NCBI GenBank assembly: GCA_020248985.1
Contig: JADCGL010000020.1
Span: 1-64,000 of the forward strand
Length of the DNA stretch: 64,000 nt
Origin: Telmatospirillum sp.
GTDB taxonomy: Bacteria > Pseudomonadota > Alphaproteobacteria > CACIAM-22H2
Reading direction: 5' to 3'
Part shown: positions 9,825 to 18,683 of the stretch, one piece after another
How positions within the stretch are numbered: the first letter of the stretch is position 1
Layout: each line of letters opens with the position of its first letter
Made by a program: the position numbers and the translations under genes
Notes under the pieces: model-generated
Databases searched by the model: none
What the model was told of the DNA's origin: nothing
What the model saw: only the letters and a program-made list of their open reading frames with translations

Positions 9825-11369
9825 ATGGTCTTTAGCCAGTACGAGTTTTTGTTGGTCTTCCTGCCTCTTGCCGTCGGCGGATACCATTTTCTGTTGAACC
9901 GCGTCTCCGATCGCGCGGCGCTTGGTTGGCTTGTCGCCGCCTCGTTCGCGTTCTACGGCTATTGGAGCTGGCTGCATCTTGCGTTTCTCGTCGTTCTTTG
10001 TCTCGCGAACGCAGGGTTGGGGCTCTATCTGCTGCACGGCCGCGCTGCGCGCAAAGGGGTGCTTGTTTTCGGCATCGTGCTGAATTTGGGCCTGCTCGGC
10101 TATTTCAAGTATTTCGATTTCATGGTCGCGAACGCCAATGCCCTGCTGAAGCTCGACCTGGCGCCGCACCATGTGCTGCTGCCGCTCGGCATTTCGTTTT
10201 TCGTTTTCCAGAAGATCGCGTTTCTCGTCGACGCCTATCGGCGTAGCGTCGCGAACTTCACAGTGTCGGGCTTCGTCCTGTTCGTGTTCTTTTTCCCGCA
10301 GCTGATCGCGGGGCCGATCGTGCACCATCGCGAGATGATGCCGCAGTTCCAGGATCGCCTAGCGCGCCGCGCCACTCTGCAGGCATTCGCGTTCGGCCTT
10401 TCGATTCTGATCGTCGGGCTCACGAAAAAGGTGCTCGTCGCCGACACGTTGGCCGACCAGGCGAGCCGCGTTTTCGATGCCGCAGCCGCCGGCACGCCGG
10501 TCGCGCTCCTCGAAGCTTGGTGCGGGATGATCGCGTACAGCTTGCAGCTCTATTTCGATTTTTCGGGCTATTGCGACATGGCGATCGGTATTGCGCTGCT
10601 GTTCGGGTTTCGCCTGCCGGTGAATTTCAACTCGCCCTACAAAGCGACGAGCTTGGTCGATTTCTGGCGCCGCTGGCACATCACCTTGTCGCGATTCTTG
10701 CGCGACTATCTCTACATCCCGCTCGGCGGCAATCGGCACGGCGCTGCGCGGCACGCGGCGACGGTGTTCGTCGTCATGCTGCTGGGCGGCCTCTGGCACG
10801 GGGCGGGATGGACGTTCGTGCTGTGGGGGGCCGTGCACGGCGCAGGGCTTGCGGCCAACCATTTGTGGCGCCATTGGCGCGGCGGCGACGCAAAACCGTC
10901 GCGCGGCCGCCGATTGTTTTCGGCCGGGCATCTGTCCACCTTCGTCTTTGTGGCACTTGCGTGGGTGCTGTTCCGCGCCGCCGATCTGGACGCGGCGGCG
11001 ACGATGTATCGCGGCATCGTCGGTCTGAACGGCATCGCGCTGCCCGAGAGCTATCTTGGACATTTGGGCGCACTGGGCCGGCACCTTGCAGCCGCCGGCG
11101 TCGCATTTGCGCCCGCACAGCTTTTCGGCGGCGTCGAGCAGCTGCTGGGTTTGGCAGCCTTGCTCGCCGTGGTTTTCATCGCCCCCAACACGCAGCAATG
11201 GTTCCGTTTCCGCGGCACCGATCGGCTGCGCAGCGCAGAGCTTGCGCCGCGCCGCATCGGTTTGGCCTGGCGGCCGAACGTGCCGACTGGCCTTGCGATG
11301 GCGGGCCTTGCGGTAGCGTGTTTGCTGCTCGTCGCGCGCGGCGGCGAATTTCTGTATTTCCAGTTCTGA
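9825..11369 (+). CDS. MBOAT family membrane O-acyltransferase (AlgI-like)
   Basis: This is a polytopic membrane protein of 514 residues in the AlgI/DltB branch of membrane-bound O-acyltransferases. From AlgI and its relatives, it should move an acyl (usually acetyl) group across the inner membrane toward an exported polysaccharide. The family hallmarks are present: FDFSGYCDMAIG, the WRRWHITLSRFLRDYLYIPLGG block around residue 285, and the catalytic-His region LWHGAGWTFVLWGAVHG near residue 325. The downstream gene starts 5 bases after its stop and encodes an SGNH-like periplasmic partner, as in alginate acetylation systems. Confidence 0.92.
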   Translation: MVFSQYEFLLVFLPLAVGGYHFLLNRVSDRAALGWLVAASFAFYGYWSWLHLAFLVVLCLANAGLGLYLLHGRAARKGVLVFGIVLNLGLLGYFKYFDFMVANANALLKLDLAPHHVLLPLGISFFVFQKIAFLVDAYRRSVANFTVSGFVLFVFFFPQLIAGPIVHHREMMPQFQDRLARRATLQAFAFGLSILIVGLTKKVLVADTLADQASRVFDAAAAGTPVALLEAWCGMIAYSLQLYFDFSGYCDMAIGIALLFGFRLPVNFNSPYKATSLVDFWRRWHITLSRFLRDYLYIPLGGNRHGAARHAATVFVVMLLGGLWHGAGWTFVLWGAVHGAGLAANHLWRHWRGGDAKPSRGRRLFSAGHLSTFVFVALAWVLFRAADLDAAATMYRGIVGLNGIALPESYLGHLGALGRHLAAAGVAFAPAQLFGGVEQLLGLAALLAVVFIAPNTQQWFRFRGTDRLRSAELAPRRIGLAWRPNVPTGLAMAGLAVACLLLVARGGEFLYFQF

Positions 11370-11373
11370 GCCG

Positions 11374-12552
11374 ATGAAAAACGCGCGCCGCACCTATCGC
11401 CGCTACATCGCACTTCTGCTCGCACCGGCCGTTGCGGCGGCACTTGGCATCGGCGCAAGCCTGCTCTTTCTGGAACGGGTCGGCGAACTCGTTTCGCCGC
11501 CGAAAATCGCCGAAAGCCTGCAGGCGACGGGCGGTCTCTACGGCAGCGCGCTGCACGACGATGCCTACGCGTTCAAGCTTGCGCTGGCAGCGCGGCGCCA
11601 GCCGCAGGTCGCAATCATTGGATCGTCGCGCACTTTGACGGTCGCGTCGGAATTCTTCGCGGTCCCGACGGCGAATCTGGGGCTGATGGCGAGTTCCACG
11701 CGCCAGCTCGAAGCCGCCGTCAACGACGTGCTGGCCGTCGCGCGTCCGCAGCTGCTGGTGCTGGGGATCGATTTTTTCTGGTTCCATCCGCAATGGGCCG
11801 GCCCCTTCGTGCTGTCGCCCAGTGCCGAGCTGTCGCGCAAGCTCACGCCCAACAAGCTGCTGGCGCCGTATCGATGGCTGGCGTTCGGCCAAATCCGGCC
11901 CGAAGAGGCATTCGCCGCACTGGCGGGCGCGCCGCCCAATCTGCTTCCCGTGCCCGCGATCGGCTGGCGCGCGCGTTCGCGCGGCGACGGCTACGCCGCC
12001 GACGGGCAGTATGTCTACGGGTCGCAGATTTTCGGGCGCTTGCCGGCCGACGATCCAGGCTTCGCCGATACGCTCGATCGTGTCGTGCGCGGCACCTCGC
12101 AATTCCGCCACGGGAGCGAAATCGACGCCGACGCGTTTGCGCCGCTGGTCCGGACGATCGCGCGTCTGCGGCGCGAGGGCATCGCCGTCGTCACGTATCT
12201 GCCGCCGCTTGCGCCGAGCGTCAACGAAGCGATGCGGGTGCGGCCCGAGCGCTACGCCTATGTCGAGGCGGTTCGCGCGCGGATGGCAGCGCTCTCGCCG
12301 CAGCATCTGGATGCGACGGACATCGCCCCTCTCGGCGCCAACGATTGCGAGTTCGTCGACGGATTCCATGCCGGAGCTGTCGCCAGTGCGCGGATACTTG
12401 CCGCCTTGGCATCGACCGATCTCGGACGCTATCTCGACGCGGCGAAGATCGCCGACGCGATCGCGACGCATGCCGGAATGGTCGCGACGGACCTGCGCTA
12501 TGCGCGACCGGGCGAACGCGAAGTCAATTTTCTGGGGCTGCCCTGCAAATGA
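11374..12552 (+). CDS. Membrane-anchored SGNH-hydrolase-like protein, likely partner of the MBOAT acyltransferase
   Basis: The protein has 392 residues with one N-terminal hydrophobic segment (about residues 10-35) that would anchor it facing the periplasm. After this, a GSSR element follows a beta strand (IIGSSR), and near the C-terminus there is a DGFHAG element. These resemble blocks I and V (Ser; Asp-x-x-His) of SGNH-fold proteins such as AlgJ/AlgX or DltD. From those systems, I infer transfer of the acyl group delivered by the upstream MBOAT protein onto an exopolysaccharide. Overall similarity is too weak to assign a specific family name. Confidence 0.6.
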   Translation: MKNARRTYRRYIALLLAPAVAAALGIGASLLFLERVGELVSPPKIAESLQATGGLYGSALHDDAYAFKLALAARRQPQVAIIGSSRTLTVASEFFAVPTANLGLMASSTRQLEAAVNDVLAVARPQLLVLGIDFFWFHPQWAGPFVLSPSAELSRKLTPNKLLAPYRWLAFGQIRPEEAFAALAGAPPNLLPVPAIGWRARSRGDGYAADGQYVYGSQIFGRLPADDPGFADTLDRVVRGTSQFRHGSEIDADAFAPLVRTIARLRREGIAVVTYLPPLAPSVNEAMRVRPERYAYVEAVRARMAALSPQHLDATDIAPLGANDCEFVDGFHAGAVASARILAALASTDLGRYLDAAKIADAIATHAGMVATDLRYARPGEREVNFLGLPCK

Positions 12553-12555
12553 AGA

Positions 12556-12570
12556 TGCGGCGTTGCCGCA
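12556..12570. terminator. Short hairpin between convergent genes, possible terminator
   Basis: TGCGGC-GTT-GCCGCA forms a 6-bp perfect stem with a 3-base loop directly after the stop of the SGNH-like gene and before the convergent stop of the DUF1345 gene. There is no T-tract, so an intrinsic terminator is uncertain; the position between convergent genes is the main support. Confidence 0.3.
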
Positions 12571-12576
12571 AGCCGC

Positions 12577-13215
12577 CTAGATCAGGCTTGCACCGACATT
12601 GACGGCCAACGCCAGAATGCCGGCGTTGAAGAAGAACGAAAAAATCGCATGCGCCAGTACGGTGCGCCGCATGCGGCGCTGCGCCACGCCGACATCCGAG
12701 GTCTGCGCCGTCGCGCCGATCGTGAAGGCAAAATAGAGAAAATCCCAATAGTCGGGTTCCTCGCCGCCCGGAAAAACGAGCCCCGGCTCGCCTGCATGGA
12801 ACTCGTGCGCGTAGTGGATCGCGAAGATCGTGTGCAGGAAGAACCACGACAGAAAGATCGTCGCGACCTCAAGGCCCAAGCGTGCGCTCGCCTGGTCGGA
12901 CGGTGCCGTATGCACGCCCGCAAGATCGGCCGCGATGGCGGCCAGGCAGGCGAGCGTGGTGGCAACGGTAAGGATCAGGATTGCGACGGCACCCGTATTT
13001 TCGTCCGCCGCCCGGCGCTTCAGATGCGCGAGCGTCGAGCGCACGAACATCACGACTGCAAGCGCCAGATACAGCGCGATCGCGACGTCGAAGGCGACGA
13101 GAAAGCGCGTCGTCGCACGCCATTCGCCCGGAAGCGCAAGGTAGATCGCCAGCAGCAATGCGAACGCCGCGAACAGACGCGGCCGACCCCAGACAAGCGC
13201 GCGCAGCCGCTGCAT
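12577..13215 (-). CDS. DUF1345 domain membrane protein
   Basis: This is a 212-residue integral membrane protein with about six hydrophobic segments. The segment DFLYFAFTIGATAQTSDV, followed by RRMRRTVLAHAIFSFFFN, is the hallmark of DUF1345 proteins, a family with no proven function. It starts at ATG 13215 behind a good GGAGGG ribosome-binding site, and purH on the same strand ends 19 bases upstream of that ATG. The family is often annotated simply as a predicted membrane protein. The short acidic-polar stretch after the fifth segment is vaguely reminiscent of a channel filter, but that should not be read as evidence of transport. Confidence 0.85.
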   Translation of the reverse strand: MQRLRALVWGRPRLFAAFALLLAIYLALPGEWRATTRFLVAFDVAIALYLALAVVMFVRSTLAHLKRRAADENTGAVAILILTVATTLACLAAIAADLAGVHTAPSDQASARLGLEVATIFLSWFFLHTIFAIHYAHEFHAGEPGLVFPGGEEPDYWDFLYFAFTIGATAQTSDVGVAQRRMRRTVLAHAIFSFFFNAGILALAVNVGASLI

Positions 13216-13233
13216 GGGGTTGTTCCCTCCTTG

Positions 13234-14811
13234 CTAGTGCCGGAAATGCCGCATGCCGGTCGTGACCATGGCGAGGCCCTTTTCGTCGGCGGCGGCGATC
13301 ACTTCGGCATCGCGCACCGACCCGCCGGGCTGGATCACGGCTGTCGCCCCCGCATTGGCGGCCGCGAGCAACCCGTCGGCGAACGGGAAAAACGCATCTG
13401 AGGCCACGACCGATCCGATGCAACGGCTCTCACGCTCGCCCGCGTCGCGCGCGGCATCGGCGGCTTTGTGGGCGGCGATGCGCGCGGAATCCACCCGGCT
13501 CATCTGGCCCGCCCCGATGCCGACCGTGGCGCCGTTCTTGGCGTAGACGATCGCGTTCGATTTGACGTGCTTGGCCGCACGGAACGCAAACAGCAGGTCG
13601 GCAAGTTCGCCCGGCGTCGGTGCCCGCTTCGTGACGATCTTGAGATCGCTTGCGAGAATACGGCCCGCATCGCGCGTCTGCACGAGATAGCCGCCCGATA
13701 CCGACTTCACGGTAAGGCCGGCCGCTTGCGGATCGGGCATTGCGCCCGTCAGCAGCAGGCGCAGATTCTTTTTGGCCGCCAGCACGGCAAGGGCGGCTTC
13801 GTCGGCGGCCGGAGCCACGATCACTTCGACGAAGAGCTTGGCAAGCTCGGTCGCGGTCGCCCCGTCGAGGGCGCGGTTGAACGCGACGATGCCGCCGAAC
13901 GCCGACACGGGATCGCAGGCGAGGGCCTTCAGATAGGCGGCGTGGATGTCGGAGCCGCGCGCCACGCCGCACGGGTTGGCGTGTTTGACGATGACGCAGG
14001 CCGCGTCCTCGAACTCGGCCACCGCTTCGAACGCGGCGTCGGTGTCGTTGAGATTGTTGTAGGAGAGTTCCTTGCCCTGGATCTGGCGCGCGGTTGCAAG
14101 GCCGGGGCGCTTCGAGCCGTCCACGTAGAACGCTGCCTGCTGGTGCGGGTTTTCGCCGTAGCGCAAAGCCTGCGCGCGTGCGGCCGTGAGATTGAGCCGT
14201 TCGGGGAAGGTCTGGCCGAGCTCGCCCGCAAACCAGCGCGAAGTGGCGGCGTCGTAGGCGCCCGTGCGCGCATAGGCAGCGGCCGCAAAGCGCTTGCGCA
14301 GATCGAGCGACGTCGCACCTTCGTTCGCGTCCATCGCCGCGGCGAGCTCGGCATACTGCGCGGGCTCGACGACCACGACGACGAATTCGTGGTTCTTGGC
14401 CGCCGAGCGGATCATGGCCGGGCCGCCGATATCGATGTTTTCGATGCACTCGTCGAACGCCGCTCCTTTGGCGACGGTCGCCTCGAACGGATAGAGATTG
14501 ACCACGACGAGATCGATGGGGGCGATTTTGTGAGCTTCCATCGCATCCGTGTGGTCCTTCATGTCGCGCCGCGCGAGGATGCCGCCATGCACCGTCGGGT
14601 GCAGCGTTTTGACGCGCCCGTCCATCATTTCCGGAAAGCCCGTATGCGTGCCGACATCGATCACCTTGAGCCCTGCGTCGGCCAGCGCCTTGGCGGTCCC
14701 GCCGGTCGACAGAATTTCCACACCGTGCCGGGCAAGGCTGCGGCCGAACTCGACAAGGCCGGTTTTGTCGGAAACCGAAAGAAGGGCGCGGCGAATGCGG
14801 ACCTGCGACAT
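13234..14811 (-). CDS. purH: Bifunctional AICAR formyltransferase / IMP cyclohydrolase
   Basis: PurH catalyses the last two steps of de novo purine synthesis: formylation of AICAR, then closure to IMP. The N-terminal MGS-like cyclohydrolase domain ([33 protein letters not shown]) and the C-terminal formyltransferase domain ([42 protein letters not shown] region) are both intact. The 525-residue length matches the family. The start is ATG 14811; the open frame continues upstream into the O-antigen ligase region, and that extension is not real. This is a housekeeping gene embedded between envelope genes. Confidence 0.97.
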   Translation of the reverse strand: MSQVRIRRALLSVSDKTGLVEFGRSLARHGVEILSTGGTAKALADAGLKVIDVGTHTGFPEMMDGRVKTLHPTVHGGILARRDMKDHTDAMEAHKIAPIDLVVVNLYPFEATVAKGAAFDECIENIDIGGPAMIRSAAKNHEFVVVVVEPAQYAELAAAMDANEGATSLDLRKRFAAAAYARTGAYDAATSRWFAGELGQTFPERLNLTAARAQALRYGENPHQQAAFYVDGSKRPGLATARQIQGKELSYNNLNDTDAAFEAVAEFEDAACVIVKHANPCGVARGSDIHAAYLKALACDPVSAFGGIVAFNRALDGATATELAKLFVEVIVAPAADEAALAVLAAKKNLRLLLTGAMPDPQAAGLTVKSVSGGYLVQTRDAGRILASDLKIVTKRAPTPGELADLLFAFRAAKHVKSNAIVYAKNGATVGIGAGQMSRVDSARIAAHKAADAARDAGERESRCIGSVVASDAFFPFADGLLAAANAGATAVIQPGGSVRDAEVIAAADEKGLAMVTTGMRHFRH

Positions 14812-14849
14812 GACGACTCCGGAAAGGGCTGGACGGAACCGTTTCCCTA

Positions 14850-16046
14850 TCACGAAGCCGTGCGGTCCCCCAACGAATCCCGCGGCATGGCCGCCGCGAG
14901 CGCGGCCAGCAGCCACAAGGTGGCGACCCACCAGCCCTGCCAGATGCCGTAGCTCAGCGAAGCGACCATGAGTGCCGTCACGAGCGTTGCGACCGACATG
15001 GCTTGGCGGCCCGGCGGGCCGGCGGTTTTGCGCGCAAGCCACGCCAGCAGAACGGCCGCGGCAAGAGCGCCCACAGCCCCCAATTCGAGCCAGATCTGCA
15101 GGGGCGCATTGTGCGGATGCAGCGGGATTTTCTCGGCCATGTCGGTGACTTTGGAATGTCCGCCCGGCATGTCGCGCGAGGCATGCATACCCCAGCCGAG
15201 CACCGGCTTCTCGGCGATGCGTTCGGCGACGAAGGCCCAGATGACGGCGCGATGGTATATCGAAACGGTCACATCGCGCCGCGTGCCGAGATTTTCCATC
15301 GCCCCCAGATGCGGCAGCAGCGGTGCGGCAAGCACGGCCCCGCCGATCAGAACGGCGAGAAGATTGGGCGCGCGGACGCCGCCGAAGCGGCCGAACAAGG
15401 CGGCAAGGGCCGCGACCGGCAGCGCAAGAGCTGCCGCCATCGATTCGCCGAACACAAAAACCGGCACGCAGGCGGCGATCGTCGCAACGCCTGCCCAGCC
15501 GCCGTGGCGGCGGGCCGCAATAGCGGCCGTCATCGGCAGCAGCAGGGCGAGCACGGTCTTGGCGCGATTGGTGAAAGATTCGGTCGCGGCGATCGGCCCG
15601 ATGGTATTTGCGAACAGCGAGCCATAGAGGCCGAACATCGCTTGGCTCGCCATCTCGACCGCCAGCAGGCCAAGGGCCAGCCAGAAGCCCGCCAGCAGCC
15701 AAGCCGCAAGCCGTGCGCGCACGTCGCCGTCGAGTGCAAGGCACTTGTCGAGCACGACGAGCCCCAGAAACGACGCTGGAATCACGCGCACGAGCCCGCC
15801 CAAGGCTTCGAGCGGATCGATCGTCCACAGCGTCGAGGCGAGCGCCCAAGCGAGGATTGCGCCGATCGCGACTTTCGGCACCGGCGGCACATGGGCCAAG
15901 CGCAAATGCCGGGGTGCAAACGCCGCAACGGCAACGCCGCTCGCCGCCAGCAGCACCGCAAGCCCGTTGGGAGCGACGGCGGCGACAGGGGCGATCGCAA
16001 ACGCCATTGCCACGACGACGCTTGCCGCTTTCGCCGAACCCGTCAC
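14850..16046 (-). CDS. O-antigen ligase-like / Wzy_C-type membrane protein
   Basis: The protein has 398 residues with around ten to twelve hydrophobic segments and a long periplasmic loop. That loop contains the [10 protein letters not shown] and [14 protein letters not shown] elements of the O-antigen ligase / polymerase (PF04932) superfamily. Members join or polymerise lipid-linked glycans on the periplasmic face of the inner membrane. The start is a GTG at 16046 that overlaps the stop of the upstream aminotransferase gene (GTGA), showing translational coupling. Ligase and polymerase roles cannot be separated by sequence alone. Confidence 0.8.
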   Translation of the reverse strand: MTGSAKAASVVVAMAFAIAPVAAVAPNGLAVLLAASGVAVAAFAPRHLRLAHVPPVPKVAIGAILAWALASTLWTIDPLEALGGLVRVIPASFLGLVVLDKCLALDGDVRARLAAWLLAGFWLALGLLAVEMASQAMFGLYGSLFANTIGPIAATESFTNRAKTVLALLLPMTAAIAARRHGGWAGVATIAACVPVFVFGESMAAALALPVAALAALFGRFGGVRAPNLLAVLIGGAVLAAPLLPHLGAMENLGTRRDVTVSIYHRAVIWAFVAERIAEKPVLGWGMHASRDMPGGHSKVTDMAEKIPLHPHNAPLQIWLELGAVGALAAAVLLAWLARKTAGPPGRQAMSVATLVTALMVASLSYGIWQGWWVATLWLLAALAAAMPRDSLGDRTAS

Positions 16047-17461
16047 GCGGCCGGCGCTTTGGCCAATCGGCAGGCGGCGACCAGACGCGCGACCGTGTCG
16101 GCGACGAAGGCGAGTTCGTCGTCGCTGATCGACGTCGACGACGGCAGGCTCACGCCTTCGGCCGAGATATGCGCTGCGTTGGCGAAGCTGCGGTTGCCGG
16201 CGAAACCCTTGTAGGGCGGCATGTCGTGCAGGCAGAAAAACACCGGCCGCGAATCGACGCCGGCATCGGCAAGCCGCGCCATGAACGCGTCGCGCGAAAT
16301 GCCGATGTCGGCGGTGTCGAGCAGGATCGTGTAGACCCAGTAGGAATTGGCGAAGCCTTCGAGGATCGCCGGGGTTGCGATGCCCGCGACGGCGGCGAAC
16401 CGCGCATTGTAGAAATTCGAGATGCGCTTCTTCTGCGCCAGGAACCCCTCGAGCTGCTCCAACTGCGCGCAGCCGATCGCGGCCTGCAGATTGGTGAGGC
16501 GGTAGTTGAAGCCGACTTCGTCGTGCCAGTACTTGCGGTCGGGATTCATGCCGTGGTCGCGCAGGCGCTTGGCGCGGGCGGCAATCTTCTCGTCCTTGAA
16601 GACGACCATGCCGCCTTCGCCGGTCGTGACGAGCTTGTTCGAGAAAAAGCTGAACGTGCCGCAATCGCCGATCGCCCCGCACGGCGTACCGTTCCAGCTT
16701 GCGCCCACGGCTTCGGCCGCGTCTTCGACCACGATCAGGCCGCGGCGCTTGGCAAGGGCCAGGATCGGCGCCATGTCGGCGGGCTGGCCGTAGAGATGCA
16801 CGGGCATGATCGCCTTGGTGCGCGGCGTGATGGCGGCGGCGACCGCATCGGGATCCATGTTCCACGTGTCGGCCGAAACGTCGACCAGCACGGGTGTCGC
16901 CCCCGTGTAGAGCACGGCATTGATGGTGGCCGCGAAGGTGAGATCGGGCACGATGACTTCGTCGCCGGGTCCGATGCCGTAGGCGGCGAGTGCGAGATGC
17001 AGGGCGACCGTCCCGTTCGACACGGCGATCGCATGCGGCACGCCGAGCAGCTTGGCGAAATCCGACTCGAAGCGGCGCACATAGCTGCCCTGGCTCGAAA
17101 TCCAGTTCGTGGTTATGCATTCGGTGACGTATTTGAGCTCGTTGCCGCCCAGCGTGGGTTCGGCGATCGGCACGCGGCGCGCCTGGCCCGGCATTTCGAG
17201 GCTGGCCGCATAGCCTTGGGCGTCGAGCTGCAGGGCAACCGCCCCGGTCGCAATCCCCGCCGTCATGGCGCCGGCGGCCGTGCCCGCGCCGTGTTTGGCC
17301 GCAACCATCGTGCCGTCGAGATGCCCCAGCACGCGCCCGGCCGCATCGGCGACGAACAGCAGGCCCAGTTTGCTCTTTTGCAGGCGGTTCGCCGCCTCGG
17401 CCAAGGATGCCGTATCGCGGATCAGGAATTCGTCGAGAGCGGGAGAAGACGGCACGACCAA
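16043..17461 (-). CDS. DegT/DnrJ/EryC1 aminotransferase, perosamine-synthase type, with N-terminal CBS-like extension
   Basis: This is a PLP-dependent sugar aminotransferase of 472 residues, about 90 longer than normal. Residues from about 95 onward match GDP-perosamine synthase-type enzymes ([29 protein letters not shown]), and the PLP lysine is K276 in [12 protein letters not shown]. The extra N-terminus (about 1-90) has the look of a CBS half-repeat: a [14 protein letters not shown] helix, then [18 protein letters not shown], as in nucleotidyltransferase-linked CBS domains. The start is TTG 17461, with GTG 17455 as an alternative; no ATG is available. It is coupled to the ligase-like gene. 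A 4-amino-4,6-dideoxyhexose product is likely but the nucleotide is unproven. Confidence 0.82.
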   Translation of the reverse strand: MVVPSSPALDEFLIRDTASLAEAANRLQKSKLGLLFVADAAGRVLGHLDGTMVAAKHGAGTAAGAMTAGIATGAVALQLDAQGYAASLEMPGQARRVPIAEPTLGGNELKYVTECITTNWISSQGSYVRRFESDFAKLLGVPHAIAVSNGTVALHLALAAYGIGPGDEVIVPDLTFAATINAVLYTGATPVLVDVSADTWNMDPDAVAAAITPRTKAIMPVHLYGQPADMAPILALAKRRGLIVVEDAAEAVGASWNGTPCGAIGDCGTFSFFSNKLVTTGEGGMVVFKDEKIAARAKRLRDHGMNPDRKYWHDEVGFNYRLTNLQAAIGCAQLEQLEGFLAQKKRISNFYNARFAAVAGIATPAILEGFANSYWVYTILLDTADIGISRDAFMARLADAGVDSRPVFFCLHDMPPYKGFAGNRSFANAAHISAEGVSLPSSTSISDDELAFVADTVARLVAACRLAKAPAA

Positions 17462-17521
17462 GGCACCTTTGCGGACGATGGGGGCGAAATTCGGACCTAC
17501 ATCAACGGATGGGCGGGCAAT

Positions 17522-18670
17522 CTAATCCCGGGTCCGGCTTGCGTCCAGGGCGGCAAGCAGTGCCAACTGCCGGGCCACCACTTTGGCCTCGTTGTAAAGG
17601 TCGTGGGCGCGAACAAGGCTGGCGGCCCCCAGCTTTGCGCGCAAGGCGGGGGCGCCTGCCAAGCACTGAAGGGCCGCCGCCAGCGCCTTTGGATCGCGCA
17701 CGGGCACGAGCAGGCCGGTTTGGCCATCGACGACCTCCTCGCGGCTGCCGCGGATGTCGGTCGCCACGATCGGCAATCCGGTCAGCATCGCCTCGATGAT
17801 CGAGCGCGGCATGCCTTCGCGGTGCGAGGGCAGCGTGAAAATGTCGGCCGCGCGCATGAGATCCGGCACGTCCGACCGGTAGCCCAGCAGGCGGATGCGG
17901 GCCTTAAGAACGGGATCGCTCTCGGCCGCCGCAATGGTGGCGTCGATGCCGCCGGCATGGTCGGAGGCGAGCCGTTCGCCCACGATCCACAATTCGGCAT
18001 CGACGGCGCGCATCGCTTCGACGAGTTCGGGATAGCCTTTTTCCGCCACGAGGCGCCCGACCATCAGAATGACGGGCCGGTCGAGCGGCGTGCCCAAGGC
18101 TGCGCGGATATCGGCACGTGTCGTTTCTCCCGGCAGGGCGGGGCGGAACCGTGCCGGGTCCGAGCCGTTGCCGATCGCGTGGATCGGGCCGCGCGCAAGG
18201 CCCAAGCGGCGGGCGGTCGCGGCATCTTCTTCGGCTTGCGTGAGCAGCAGATCGGTCGTGCGGCCGGCGAGCCATTCGAGGCCGATATGCGCGGCACGCT
18301 TGGGCCACGGCATATGTTCGTGGAAATAGAAGCCGTGCGCCGTGTAGACGATTTTGGGCACGCCCGCACGCCATGCGGCCAAGCGCCCGGCGAGAGCGGC
18401 GACCGGCGTGTGCACATGCACCATGTCGAATTTATCGACATCAAGCATCTGACTTATCGCGCGATAGCTGCGCGCGAGCGCCAGCGGATTGGCCGAGCGG
18501 CGGATCGGCACGTCGATCACGCGGAAACCCTCGGCTTCGATCTTCGGCACAAGATTGCCGTGCGCGCAGGCACCCACCACCTCGTGCCCAGCGTCGCGCA
18601 ATCCGCGCATCAACGGCAGCAGGAAATGGTAAAGCGTGAAATCGACCGCACAAAGCTGCAGGATGCGCAT
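17522..18670 (-). CDS. Glycosyltransferase family 4
   Basis: This is a GT-B retaining glycosyltransferase of 382 residues. The N-terminal donor-independent half contains GHEVVGAC and HVHTPVAALAGRLAA. The C-terminal half carries the GT4 signatures PVILMVGRLVAEKGYPELVEAM and SHREGMPRSIIEAMLTGLPIVATDIRGSREEV, including the E-x7-E type motif. It probably adds a sugar to an undecaprenyl-linked glycan at the cytoplasmic face. It is flanked on the same strand by the aminotransferase gene and asnB (14 bases away), suggesting a small glycan operon. Sugar specificity is unknown. Confidence 0.9.
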   Translation of the reverse strand: MRILQLCAVDFTLYHFLLPLMRGLRDAGHEVVGACAHGNLVPKIEAEGFRVIDVPIRRSANPLALARSYRAISQMLDVDKFDMVHVHTPVAALAGRLAAWRAGVPKIVYTAHGFYFHEHMPWPKRAAHIGLEWLAGRTTDLLLTQAEEDAATARRLGLARGPIHAIGNGSDPARFRPALPGETTRADIRAALGTPLDRPVILMVGRLVAEKGYPELVEAMRAVDAELWIVGERLASDHAGGIDATIAAAESDPVLKARIRLLGYRSDVPDLMRAADIFTLPSHREGMPRSIIEAMLTGLPIVATDIRGSREEVVDGQTGLLVPVRDPKALAAALQCLAGAPALRAKLGAASLVRAHDLYNEAKVVARQLALLAALDASRTRD

Positions 18671-18683
18671 GGCGCTTGATGCC

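Noticed and set aside
11310-11320. A second ops-like sequence (GCGGTAGCGTG)
   Set aside because: It lies inside the MBOAT coding sequence with no leader context; treated as a chance match and used as a caution for the site at 21997.
15608-18679. A 1,023-codon plus-strand open frame over the ligase, aminotransferase and GT4 genes
   Set aside because: It spans three well-supported minus-strand genes and has the composition of a high-GC antisense shadow.
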